Origin: Lepus europaeus
Lineage: Eukaryota; Chordata; Mammalia; Lagomorpha; Leporidae
DNA length: 64,000 nt
Direction: 5' to 3'
Assembly: GCF_033115175.1 (NCBI RefSeq)
Contig: NC_084827.1
Location: forward strand, 152,389,701-152,453,700
Both the position numbers and the translations under genes were made by a program. The notes under the pieces are model-generated. The model saw only the letters and a program-made list of their open reading frames with translations. It ran no database searches and was not told where the DNA came from. Positions 13,701 to 20,630 of this stretch are shown in pieces. Position 1 is the stretch's first letter. Each line of letters begins with the position of its first letter.

Positions 13701-16700
13701 ACTGCTTTCATCATTGAGAATTTCTTGCTTTGAGAAAGCATTAGCTGAACCAAATAGTATGCTTAATGATAAACTTGATGTCATTGTGTGTGCAGCATCA
13801 TATGCAACATTTGGAGCCAGGAACAGCTGACTGACAGTGATCTATAGAATACATTCCAGGTTCTACTTGTTCTCATAATCAAGTCCCCTGACCTTTGAGT
13901 ACATTATTTTTCCTACCACACAGATATTAGAATTATTATGTTGTTTCTACATTGCCTTGAGTAATTGTAGTTTTTGTATTGAGACTTGAAGTTTCTTAAG
14001 ACTATTTGTATTTTTTTTAATTTAATTTTTTTTTTTTAATTTGACAGGTAGAGTTATAGACAGTAGAGAGAGAGACAGAAAGGTCTTCCATCTGCTGGTT
14101 CACCCCCTAAATGGCCGCTATGGCCGGCGCTGCACCGATCCGAAGCCAGGAGCCAGGTGCTTCTTCCTGGTCTCCCATGTGGGTGCAGGGGCCCAAGCAC
14201 TTGGGCCATCCTCCACTGCCCTCCCAGGCCATAGCAGAGAACTGGATCTGAAGATGAGCAGCTGGGACTAGAACCTGGTGCCCATACGGGATGCCGGTGC
14301 CGTGAGTGGAGGACTAGCCAAGTGAGCCACGGCGCTGGCCCCTGTATCTCTTTTTAAAATGCTACTTTATGATCCAATGATATTTCCTAGTTGCTTGTTA
14401 AGGCATCTTTAAGTTGATTACATTAACCTGTATGCTTCTGGAATATATCAGTAATTGAGTCTCTAGCTATTATTTCATGATACAGTTGTATTTTGCATCT
14501 CTTTTTTTAAAAAAAAAAAAACAAAACACTGCTGTATGATCCAGTGATATATTTCAGAGTTTGTTGTTATGATTAAGTTGACCAGTGTATTTCTGAGATG
14601 TTTCAGTAATTGAGTACGTAGGCATTAATTTCTTGGTGCAATTATATCACCATGCATTTAATTACTTAAATTACAAAGATTAGGATTAAATTTTTTTTAA
14701 GTTATTTAATTGAAAGTCAGAGTTACACAGAGAGAAAAGGAGAGGCAGAGAGAGAGGACTTTAATCCGCTAACTCCCCAGATGCTGCAATGGCCAGAGCT
14801 TCCCCGATCCGAAGCCAGGAGCCAGGAGCTTCTTCTGGGTCTCCCATGTCAGGGCAGGGGCCTAAGTCCTTGGGCCATCTTCCACTGCTTTGCCAGGCCG
14901 TAGCAGAGACTGGATCAGAAGTGGAGCAGCTGGGAATCGAACCGGCACTCATATGGGATGCTAGCACTGCAGGTGGTAGCTCTACCTGCTATGCCACAGT
15001 GCTTTCCCCAGGATTAAATTTTAAGATTAAGATTAGAAGTGTTTGTAACGAATTTTAAGATTAAGATTAGAAGTATTTGTATGGCATAGCAGGTAAAGCT
15101 GCTGCCTGCAGTGCCAGCATCCCACATGGGTGCCTGTTCGGGTCCCGGCTGCTCCACTTTTGATCCAGCTCTCTGTTATTGCTTGGGAAAGCAGTAGAAG
15201 ATGGCCCAAGTCCTTGAGCCCCTGCACCGCTTTGGAGACCTGAAAGAAGCTCCTGGCTCCTGACTTCAGATCAGCCCAGTTCCTGCTGTTGCAGCCATCT
15301 TGGGAGTGAACCATTGAATGGAAGACCTCTTTCTCTCTCTCTCCCTCTCCTTTTCTCTCTGTGTAACTCTGACTTTCAAGTAAAATAAATAAATCTTAAA
15401 AAAAAATAGGAAGTGTTTGTAATGGTAATGACTACAAAAGTCTTTCTGCCTTTTGAATTTAATTATGTTAATTAGCCATTTGTTACAACTGATACATAAA
15501 TGACAAAGAATTTTCTTTCTGCCAGGTTTTTGATTTGAAGGGTTCACTTAGGAATCGAAATGTAAAAACTGATACTGGGAAAGAGAGTTGTGATGTGGTT
15601 TTACTGGATGAAAATCTCTTAAAGATGGTTCGAGACAACCCTCTGTATATTCGTTCACATTCCAAAGCTGTGCTGAGAACCTCAATCCATAGCGACTCCC
15701 ATTTTCTATCTAGCCACCTCATTATAGATTACTCTTTGCTGGTTGGGCGAGATGATACTACCAATGAACTGGTGGTTGGAATTATAGGTAAGTCATCAAA
15801 TGTACTCTACTTGTATAGTTCATTACTGGAGCTAGAATAGAACTGTTGAACCTGATGAAGTAAGCTTATTCAGTAATTTCACAGATTTTGATTTGAAATT
15901 TCAAAAATAGTGATTTTTCATTCTTGTCCCTTCTATTCAGTTTCCCCACTCCCATTTTCATTATCTTTACCAAAAATATGTGAATTCAAAAAATCATTTA
16001 TGAATTGAGGACCTGTATGGTAATTTGTCAGGGTCAAGTGAACTAAATGGGGAAACCCTTAACACATGTTATTGTCAGCATTCAGTAAAAGTTTAGTGTC
16101 ATAGATGTAATAGTCATTGCTATTGTTGTTTACTTTTATTAATTTAGCTTTACTACTGATTTCACCTCTGACCTTTTCCACCCCTAGATTATATTCGAAC
16201 GTTTACATGGGACAAAAAGCTTGAGATGGTTGTAAAATCAACAGGAATTTTAGGAGGACAAGGTAAGCAGAAATTTCATTTTGTTTATAATTTAAACGTT
16301 TCTCATGTATTCCATAGTTAAAATTTAAAAATGAATTAAGTGTAGTTATTTCTGACTTTATCGTCATTTCCAAAATGACCAAATAATAGGAAAATTGTGT
16401 GGATGGAGAAATACTTGGTTTAAATTTGTGTTAAAATACCAGAATTTCTCAAAAGATAAGAAAAAAAAATTCAGAGCTTTTGAATAAGAGGTTGTCTTAA
16501 GTAATACTTGAAATCATCCAGTTCTCTATGCACTGTCAACCTCATTTGTGCTTTTAGACATCTCTCATGTCTAGGTAAGAACTACTAGTCTGTTAAAATA
16601 GAAACTCCTCTTAGGCAGAACTTTGACCCACAGCATGTGGTACAGAGGTTAACCTGACTTGCTCGCTTAAACTGCTCTGGTACATGTGTCTTTATGGCAG

Positions 16701-16774
16701 ATCCTATGAAAAGAAAAGATAGATGCTAAAAAGCCCATGAGAGTTTCTCAGGTGTGGAAAGCCAAGACACTCTG

Positions 16775-16807
<33 letters not shown>

Positions 16808-17551
16808 ACCTAAATGAGATCTCTGCGAGTGAATCCCAATAGAAAGAATGGGGCCATCAAAGAAGGAGGTACCTTTCTCTGAAGGGAGGAGAGAACTTCC
16901 ACTTTGACTATGGCCTTGTCTAAATAAGATTGGAGTTTGTGAACTCAACAGGCTTCCATAGCCTTGGCAGCTTATGACAAGAGCCTCGGGTGATTACTGA
17001 TGTCATAAATAAGAGTGTCAATTGTTAAATCAACAACAGGAGTCACTGTGCACTTACTCCCCATGTAGGATCTCTGTCCTTAATGTGTTGTACTATGAAT
17101 TAATGGCATAACTAGTACTCAGACTAGATACTTTGTGTATCTGTGGGTGCAAACTGTTGAAATCTTTACTTAGTATATACTAAGTTGATCTTCTGTATAT
17201 AAAGATAATTGAAAATGAATCTTGATGTGAATGGGATGGGAGAGGGAGTGGGAGATGGGATGGTTGTGGGTGGGAGGGAGCTTATGTGGAGGGGAAGCTG
17301 CTATAATCCAAAAGTTGTACTTTGGAAATTTTTATTTATTAAATAAAAGTTGAAAAAAAGAGAAAAGATAGATGAAGGCAGTTGGCTAATCAATTATATA
17401 ACAAGTACCTTCTCCCTTCTCTTTCATAATCATAGGTAAAATGCCAACTGTGGTATCTCCAGAGTTGTATAGGACTAGGTTTTGTGAAGCAATGGACAAG
17501 TACTTCCTGATGGTGCCAGACCACTGGACAGGCTTGGATCTGAATTGCTGA
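1632..17551 (+). CDS. PIKFYVE: PIKFYVE, 3' part (11 exons joined): PIP-kinase domain and C-terminus
   Basis: 1-phosphatidylinositol 3-phosphate 5-kinase phosphorylates PtdIns3P to PtdIns(3,5)P2 on endosomal and lysosomal membranes, in complex with VAC14 and FIG4. Eleven exons (1632-1727, 4554-4637, 6218-6315, 7914-8078, 9497-9556, 10190-10366, 11132-11235, 12373-12501, 15526-15787, 16188-16262, 17436-17551) join in phase to give 454 residues plus TGA. All acceptors are AG; all donors are GT except the one after 10366 (GC). Motifs in order: glycine-rich GGKSGAAFY, ATP-lysine FILKQ, DLKGS, IIDYSLLVG, the IID that opens the activation loop, and PELYRTRF. The N-terminal FYVE, DEP, chaperonin-like and CHK regions lie upstream of the window. 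From memory the human protein is about 2098 residues, so this is roughly the last fifth. Product identity is very secure; the exon list rests on phase and motif continuity. Confidence 0.97.
1786..2815 (-). mobile_element. 5'-truncated lagomorph L1, 3' UTR only
   Basis: About 1 kb matches, base block by base block, the 3' UTR of the full-length L1 at 50399-57781. Shared blocks include the C/T-rich tract near 1875-1935, the tacagaagacca...actaagtaaagatttca block and the ccttcagagaaa block. It lacks the internal duplication seen in the young copy. It sits in the PIKFYVE intron in antisense orientation and is heavily mutated, so it is old. Confidence 0.85.
2830..3700. other. Intronic DNA, nothing secure
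   Basis: AT-rich. The stretch 3460-3560 (attcagtgtttgcaaaat to gatggagcttagagttta) resembles an old mammalian SINE/L2-type remnant, not confidently assignable. Confidence 0.35.
3711..4036. mobile_element. Tigger-type non-autonomous DNA transposon (MER2-like)
   Basis: It carries the diagnostic order: ggttccagaaccccttg near the start, tttgcatataacctatgtac, attgtattgtttagggaataatgataagaaaaaatag, tctatacatgttcagtacagatg, and a terminal gttgattgaa. A second copy lies at 29460-29745. No transposase is encoded; family name from memory. Confidence 0.7.
4041..4553. other. Intron upstream of exon B
   Basis: AT-rich, with a short local repeat of agtacttttaa near 4168-4200; otherwise nothing recognised. 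Confidence 0.4.
4554..4637 (+). CDS. PIKFYVE: PIKFYVE exon B (linker)
   Basis: The exon is 84 nt after acceptor ctaag and before donor gtgatt. It encodes CKEYRNALEEL and on to EEGLPTN, part of the variable linker. Its phase (2 in, 2 out) matches both neighbours. The acceptor tract (tttctgccctaag) is ordinary. Confidence 0.94.
4760..5066 (-). mobile_element. Old lagomorph C-SINE, preceded by (TG/TA) simple repeat
   Basis: A TG/TA dinucleotide run (4752-4797) precedes a diverged minus-strand C-SINE. Recognisable blocks are tttatttgagagagtgagaga, gctggttcatttcccaaatgcc, ggtctcctatgtgggtggc and the reversed head near 5050. It has many substitutions and no clear target-site duplication. Confidence 0.7.
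5261..5661 (+). mobile_element. Old C-SINE interrupted by AT-rich repeat
   Basis: The tRNA-like head (aaggctaggcatttggcttagtagtta) is separated from the B-box part (gagttcaaatcctagctc) by about 100 bases of TA-rich simple sequence (5288-5395). The body ends ctctctttctc...caaaaaaaa. The AT-rich block is probably an expanded microsatellite inside the SINE. Confidence 0.7.
5662..6217. other. Intron upstream of exon C
   Basis: AT-rich; no repeat or RNA gene recognised. Confidence 0.4.
6218..6315 (+). CDS. PIKFYVE: PIKFYVE exon C (serine-rich linker)
   Basis: The exon is 98 nt between tttcattttag and gtaaga. It encodes the Ser/Pro-rich stretch TLDSRPKSSSPIRLPEISGG followed by an acidic EAEPQP. 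It ends after one base of a threonine codon that the next exon completes as ACC. The region is probably disordered and phosphorylated (inference from composition). Confidence 0.94.
6690..6815 (-). repeat. MIR SINE remnant
   Basis: attaagtgatttgctcaagattagacagtaatgg...gatctgggatttgaacttg matches the reverse complement of the MIR core and its tRNA-like B-box end. It is interrupted by a T run. Confidence 0.65.
6830..7913. other. Intron upstream of exon D
   Basis: Mostly AT-rich. A C-rich patch lies at 7085-7125 (ccctcccctcccaaactg) and a tata(t)n stretch at 7475-7500. No gene or recognised repeat. Confidence 0.4.
7914..8078 (+). CDS. PIKFYVE: PIKFYVE exon D (linker)
   Basis: The exon is 165 nt between acceptor ttatttttag and donor gtgtgt. 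It encodes KKASGMLSFFRGAAGKSPDL and then KRETLRGADSAYYQVGQTG, conserved in vertebrate PIKfyve. It leaves a single G that combines with AT of the next exon to make Asp. Confidence 0.95.
8205..8370 (+). repeat. Probable MIR remnant
   Basis: gtagtggagtagaaaaagcatggc...cacttactgtgtgg...cctgtaaagtggc follows the order of MIR: tRNA-like head, cacttac core, tail. Strongly diverged. Confidence 0.5.
8540..8730. repeat. Old DNA-transposon-like remnant (hAT type suspected)
   Basis: The segment tttttgtaaataaactttattggaac...cccattcactta...aaaatatttactatctagc...gaaatagtttggtgacccct matches a common mammalian interspersed repeat whose ends pair. I believe it is a hAT-type MER element but cannot fix the name. 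Confidence 0.5.
8731..9149. other. Intron, no gene
   Basis: AT-rich. Nothing recognised up to the U2-like segment at 9150. Confidence 0.4.
9150..9187 (+). pseudogene. U2 snRNA 5'-end pseudogene fragment
   Basis: The segment beginning attgcttcttggcctttag matches the first 35 or so bases of U2 snRNA, which starts atcgcttctcggccttttgg. I count about 30 of 35 identical. Similarity fades in the branch-site-pairing region that would follow, and no snRNA promoter is visible. A 3'-truncated retro-copy in a PIKFYVE intron is the simplest reading. Confidence 0.6.
9497..9556 (+). CDS. PIKFYVE: PIKFYVE exon E (60 nt, end of linker)
   Basis: This short exon lies between acceptor cttttag and donor gtaagt. 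It encodes EVDGGDTQKKQLTNPHVEL and hands over to QFSD at the start of the kinase domain. The strong donor consensus offsets its small size. Confidence 0.94.
9557..10189. other. Intron with (TA)n microsatellite
   Basis: A (TA)10-type run lies at about 9850-9870; the rest is AT-rich with nothing recognised. Confidence 0.5.
10190..10366 (+). CDS. PIKFYVE: PIKFYVE exon F (kinase N-lobe, glycine-rich loop), GC donor
   Basis: The exon is 177 nt after acceptor tttacag. It encodes FSDANAKFYCRLYYAGEFHK, the FIRSLSHSSPWQ segment, and the glycine-rich ATP-contact loop RGGKSGAAFYATE. The 3' splice boundary must fall after ACTGAAG to keep frame with the next exon (Asp-Asp-Arg-Phe). The intron therefore starts GCAAGT instead of GTAAGT. 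Every other donor position is a consensus match, typical of functional GC-AG introns. Confidence 0.95.
10367..10368 (+). promoter_or_regulatory. Non-canonical GC 5' splice site of a PIKFYVE intron
   Basis: The boundary reads CTGAAG|GCAAGT. No in-phase GT nearby keeps the reading frame into Asp-Asp-Arg-Phe at 11132. GC donors need strong flanks, which this one has (AAG before, AAGT after), and are over-represented in alternatively spliced introns. Confidence 0.9.
10589..10663 (+). other. Candidate cassette exon of PIKFYVE (54 or 75 nt), in phase
   Basis: Between the exons ending 10366 and starting 11132 lies a good acceptor (ttaaactctctctag, AG at 10587-10588). An open stretch with two donors in the same reading phase follows: G|GTACCT after 10642 and G|GTAAAA after 10663. 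The 54 and 75 nt versions are multiples of three and enter and leave in the host phase. They would add VLSSPNISSDRELLENSK or that plus seven residues (GTSEVIK). The insertion falls between YATE and DDRF, the turn before the strand with the ATP-binding lysine. I do not recall this segment in the reference human protein. There is no transcript evidence here, so chance is possible. Confidence 0.4.
11132..11235 (+). CDS. PIKFYVE: PIKFYVE exon G (ATP-binding lysine)
   Basis: The exon is 104 nt between acceptor tgctccttag and donor gtagaa. It encodes DDRFILKQMPRLEVQSFLDF and on to YITNAVQQK. The lysine of FILK is the invariant ATP-phosphate-binding residue of this kinase family. It ends exactly on a codon boundary. 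Confidence 0.96.
11381..11708 (-). mobile_element. Young C-SINE, intronic
   Basis: Near-consensus copy of the GC-rich young subtype. On the minus strand it runs from head ggccggtaccgtagcttaac through ctaatcctccgcc and ccgggttctagtcccgg to cactatccactctgcctgtc and poly(A). It appears inserted into the A-tail of an older SINE end (next feature), so the duplication is lost in T runs. Confidence 0.92.
11709..11751 (-). mobile_element. SINE 3'-end stub flanked by T runs
   Basis: After the head of the SINE at 11381-11708 there is another T run and gacaggcagagtggatagtg (11721-11740). The match breaks off after agagaggtc into a further T run. The same 20 bases start the body of the neighbouring SINE. 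Confidence 0.75.
11762..12372. other. Intron upstream of exon H
   Basis: AT-rich. A short direct repeat of ttagctagaaa occurs near 11969 and 11991. No gene or known element. Confidence 0.4.
12373..12501 (+). CDS. PIKFYVE: PIKFYVE exon H (kinase hinge region)
   Basis: The exon is 129 nt (43 codons), phase 0 at both ends, after acceptor cttgattag and before donor gtaagg. It encodes RPTALAKILGVYRIGYKN and then KKLDLLVMENLFYGRKMAQ. The LLVMENL segment corresponds to the hinge between the two lobes of PIP kinases. Confidence 0.96.
12666..12973 (-). mobile_element. C-SINE with target-site duplication
   Basis: Minus-strand copy from tttaaaaaaatatttatttatttg to cacagtgctggcc-type head. It is flanked by ggtgctatcattt (12653-12665) and ggtgctaccattt (12974-12986), one mismatch. 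Moderately diverged. Confidence 0.88.
13105..13690 (-). repeat. Probable solo LTR of an endogenous retrovirus
   Basis: Read on the minus strand, a GC-richer block of about 0.6 kb contains an AATAAA-like signal (attaataaacagac, reverse of 13286-13300). About 30 bases later comes a G/T-rich stretch (gtctctggtgcttcc), the R-U5 layout of an LTR. Termini are not clearly resolved and no viral gene is present. An unrelated GC-rich repeat is the alternative. Confidence 0.5.
13700..14021. other. Intron, nothing recognised
   Basis: AT-rich; no repeat family recognised. It leads into a T-rich stretch that forms the tail of the next SINE. Confidence 0.4.
14025..14340 (-). mobile_element. C-SINE (intermediate subtype)
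   Basis: Minus-strand full-length copy from aatttgacaggtagagttatagacag to gagccacggcgctggcc. It has readable A and B box equivalents in the head. Low divergence. Confidence 0.9.
14345..14660. repeat. Diverged tandem duplication, about 150 bp unit
   Basis: Unit 1 (14345-14494) and unit 2 (14495-14660) share an ordered series. Both have atctcttttt, then ctact/ctgct with atgatcca/atgatccagtgatat, then ttgttaa/ttgttatgattaagttga, then tcagtaattgagt. Both end in a ttggtgca/tacagttgta-type block. Identity is perhaps 70-75% by eye. Confidence 0.65.
14695..15009 (-). mobile_element. C-SINE with 13 bp target-site duplication
   Basis: Minus-strand copy flanked by identical aggattaaatttt at 14682-14694 and 15010-15022. 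The body is near full length, ending tatgccacagtgctttcccc. Confidence 0.93.
15018..15081. repeat. 30 bp tandem duplicate
   Basis: attttaagattaagattaga and its extension occupies 15018-15047. It recurs at 15052-15081 with one difference (gtgtttgta against gtatttgta), separated by four bases. It lies between two SINEs. Confidence 0.85.
15082..15410 (+). mobile_element. C-SINE just upstream of exon I
   Basis: Plus-strand copy from tggcatagcaggtaaagctg to aaataaataaatcttaaaaaaaa. Flanks aagtatttgta (15071-15081) and aagtgtttgta (15411-15421) form the probable duplication. It ends about 115 bases before the 262-nt exon. Confidence 0.88.
15526..15787 (+). CDS. PIKFYVE: PIKFYVE exon I (catalytic core)
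   Basis: This is the largest exon in the window, 262 nt, between acceptor tctgccag and donor gtaagt. It encodes VFDLKGSLRNR (the family-wide DLKGS motif), the DVVLLDENLLK segment, and SSHLIIDYSLLVGRDD. That last stretch is the catalytic-loop equivalent of PIP kinases. It ends one base into the Asp codon of the metal-binding IID. Confidence 0.97.
15788..16187. other. Short intron between exons I and J
   Basis: 400 bases, AT-rich, with a good polypyrimidine tract (ctctgaccttttccacccctag). Nothing else recognised. Confidence 0.6.
16188..16262 (+). CDS. PIKFYVE: PIKFYVE exon J (IID motif and start of activation loop)
   Basis: The exon is 75 nt after acceptor ccacccctag, with donor gtaagc. It encodes DYIRTFTWDKKLEMVVKSTG and the GGQ that leads into the last exon. 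In PIP kinases the activation loop sets lipid specificity; the basic Lys-Lys and KST region here is the type III form. Confidence 0.96.
16263..16711. other. 5' half of the last intron
   Basis: AT-rich, no element recognised. Reading through from exon J meets an in-frame TAA near 16318. Confidence 0.6.
16726..17360 (+). mobile_element. 5'-truncated L1 3' end in the last PIKFYVE intron
   Basis: 635 bases of lagomorph L1 3' UTR in sense orientation. It includes the internal A run (about 16777-16805), the ctgaagggaggagagaa block, the gggagagggagtgggag purine tract and a terminal aaataaaagttgaaaaaaag. The 14 bp duplication agaaaagatagatg is exact at 16712-16725 and 17361-17374. It carries AATAAA at 17342-17347, about 90 bases before the last coding exon. 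Confidence 0.93.
17436..17551 (+). CDS. PIKFYVE: PIKFYVE last coding exon and stop
   Basis: The coding part is 116 nt after acceptor tttcataatcatag. It encodes KMPTVVSPELYRTRFCEAM, then DKYFLMVPDHWTGLDLNC and TGA at 17549-17551. The end of the activation loop and the final helices are encoded here, so loss of this exon should inactivate the kinase. I remember the human terminus as GLGLNC, so the Asp seems to be a lineage change or a variant. Confidence 0.96.
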
Positions 17552-20500
17552 AATCAAGCACATAGTTTGAAGTGGACTATGAAGGAAGGGGGCGAGGATC
17601 AAAAATAAGCTACTTTTTGTTTCTTCATCACATTCACCACTGTATGCAAAGTGTTTCAGTTCTGCAGCCCTTTAGACTGTCCACAACTGTGGCGTAAAAA
17701 CTCTAGGACCTTGTACTTTTTGATACCTGTGAGTTCACTGTCTGAAGGTTGGGAAGGTGCATGAGCAGTTTCTTAGCTAAGCTGGAATACAGACACATTG
17801 AAGAAAGAGCTAAGGTCAGAGATGAGTGAATATATTGAAACATCAGTTGTCATGTTTGCTAATCACTTAATCCTTTTAAGAAGAAATAGCTCAGATTGTG
17901 ACTTTCTTGACCTCACATTTGACATATTCTTTTCTTAGAAAGCATTTGTAGTGCTGTTGAGTGTGCTGTTTCAAATATAATAATAACATTCAGAGGAGAA
18001 TTCTGATTTATTCCATTAATGGCCAGTAAAGCAAGTTGACACTTATTATTTTATTGAAGAATTAACTTAAAGCAGGAAATCTGACATTTTCTGTATCTTC
18101 CCAGCTTTCTTTGCTTTTGAGTGTTTGTTTTTAAAATTTTGCCTTCTCTGTGAGTGACAGGAGGCTACAGACATTAACTTTAAGCCCTTTTTGGAGCTAT
18201 TTTTACAGCTTGTTGAAAACTTTTGTATAATTAATATGTTAAACTATACATATTTGCATACACTCACATCCTGTTTTTTTCCTCCCTGTGTTAAGGGGAA
18301 CATAATAATCATTAGTAAATGAACCTGCAGTCACCAACTACCTAATAGAAGAATTATTAATGAAGGATTTTCTTAGATGTAAAAAATAAATTAGATCTAA
18401 TCCAAGAAATTGAACAGGAAGGAAACAGTTGATTATTTTTTATAGAGGTAAAGTATCTCTTTCAATATAACCAGTCATTTGAGTAGCATTTATAATATTG
18501 AAAAGTTTCCAGTGTGGATATTTTTGTTTTCTGACTTTCTCTACACTGGCCAATTCTGCTGCTATTGAGAAATATTAAGAGATAAAGTCATTCTTAGTAA
18601 AGAACTTCTTGTCAGCGTTTTGTTTGAACAGAAGTACTAAACTTTAATGAAATGGTGTAAGCAGCCTCACAGTTCTTCTTCCTGATTCCTTTGTGTAACA
18701 AGGATAGTTTAGGAATTTTTTAAAGTTGTAAGGATTCCACTCTTCAGACTTTGTGTAATGTACCACTGCACATTTATTTTCACGTAATATGAAAAAAATC
18801 TGGCTGTATTGTTACTCAAAGTCTAATAATAAGTACATGAAATAGGAACATTTTGGAAGGTTTGCTTTAGATAATGACAGCAGTGGTGTGGTATTTGGTG
18901 CTGATTAAAAACATGGTTTATTTTGAACTGGAAGCAAGTTGACCAAGAACTTATATCTGATCTCATGAGAAGCTCCCTTCCCACTACTCCTGTTTTAAAC
19001 ATACGTATGTGCGTTTTGATGATACACAAAAAACTGATCATTTTAGTTAGGTGAGAGATATGTAGGCTGTTATTAACGTCTTATGTGTCCTGGAACAATG
19101 GAGTTTGTGTCTGATTTGAAATGCCAGCACTGTTTTATCTCTGTTCATTTTCTTTGCAGATACTTAGGGTTATTTATCATGTCCATTTCCTGTACCTCTT
19201 GTTCATTAATACTTCTTTAAAGTAGAAGTAGAAGATGTCTTCCACCTACCTATAATCAGATTGAATCTTTAATTTCAATAACATGTTTATAGCTGAAATA
19301 CTCCATGGAAATAGCTCCCAACAATAATATGGCATATTAATTTTGTTTTCTTTGCCCATGACTTGAAAAGCTATTTTTTTAAGGTACTGCTGCCTCTTAG
19401 GTAATTTGCGAGTTAAAAAATATTCCAATATAATACATTCTGAAGCAAGAGTTGCTATTTTACAAGGGTGATTTGTCCTTTTAAATTAATTTTTGGCTGT
19501 ATTAGTGAAGGGGAAGTTAAAATTTAATGATTTGTTTTGGGAGGTAGAACTGTAAGCTTGGTACCTTGCTACTCTTATTTAGGCCACTACCATGTATATA
19601 TGGCATTTCAAATATTGTGCTAGTCCTTGTTAAGCATTGAATGATTATTTTCTCTCTTGGTTTCCCTTTCAAGGCCTAGTGAACATTAATGCTGAAAAGT
19701 TAAGAATGAGGAAGAAATCTTAATCCTTCCTTCCTTAGAATGTAATATAAATCCTGATAGCATGAAAAAATTGTCAACATGTTGTTTCATTTAAAAATCT
19801 TATAGATAATTGAAGTTTTTTTGATACCATTGAAACTAAAAAAATGGATTTACTTTTTTCTTACCCTGATCTAAGACAAATAAGGGGAAACTGTTACAAG
19901 CCCTTTTATAGCTTATTGAATACTTTAAATTTATAAATATTCAAAATTTCTTATAAAATGTCTTACTTTATAATTTTTTCCTTGATTCAGCAGTGAATGA
20001 TTTTCTAGCTTTGGGTTTTATTGGGTTTTGTAAATAGTAGGGTCATACTGGCATCAGCTTTTATGATGGCTTTGTGGCCATCAGCTTTTTGGCAGTTTAC
20101 TCATAAGCTATGGGCTTGTATAAAACTGCCAAATAAAGTAAACTACCTGTAAAAAAATTTGCTTAACTTGAAGAGTCAGAATTATTGTGAATGAGCCTGA
20201 TGGTCAAACAATCAGCCCATTCATTTTTCCTCAAGTGTTAACATAATAACTTCCACAGTATTCAAACCAATTAGTGCAATGCCTTTTGTTTTTGTCACAC
20301 AGGTGCAGTGTATTATAGGAACAATAAAATTACAATCATGAGTAGTTTTATTAATATTGCTGTGTCAGTTTTGTAAATAAAAATGTACATTATTTCTTTC
20401 AGTGGGTTGAATTTTAAGCCAGAGAAATGACATTGTAAATCATAGTTGCCTCTTTTAATTTAATATGAAAAACTCAACTAACAATATTGAAAGTACTTAA

Positions 20501-20630
20501 TGTATTATATTGTATATATTTCTCTACTTTAGTTTCAGCTGTTTTATATGACTGACATGTTATTTAAGAGATAACTGCCTTGATCTTTTAGAGACTTGTA
20601 CTGTAAATAAAGATGACTTAAACTAAGAAT
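17552..20630 (+). other. PIKFYVE: PIKFYVE 3' untranslated region
   Basis: About 3.1 kb follows the stop, AT-rich, with no lagomorph SINE or L1 insertion. This contrasts sharply with the intergenic DNA beyond it and fits retention as transcribed exon. Several AATAAA hexamers occur near the end (20132, 20323, 20376, 20606). The last, in TGTAAATAAAGATG, is the best candidate, with a T/G-containing downstream stretch; cleavage should be near 20625-20635. The earlier hexamers could give shorter isoforms. Confidence 0.8.
20606..20611 (+). promoter_or_regulatory. Probable distal PIKFYVE poly(A) signal AATAAA
   Basis: A canonical hexamer is followed within about 30 nt by a pyrimidine/G stretch (ctgtttactcc). 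Repeat-poor, UTR-like sequence ends around here, and old SINEs begin again from 21360. Hexamers at 20132, 20323 and 20376 are alternatives. Confidence 0.65.

Noticed and set aside
15082-15410. tRNA genes from A/B box-like heads of SINEs
   Set aside because: The tRNA-like heads are SINE promoters; no cloverleaf with an anticodon and mature length was found.
15483-15722. Minus-strand open frame opposite the 262-nt PIKFYVE exon
   Set aside because: Antisense shadow of a conserved exon; no independent homology or splice sites.
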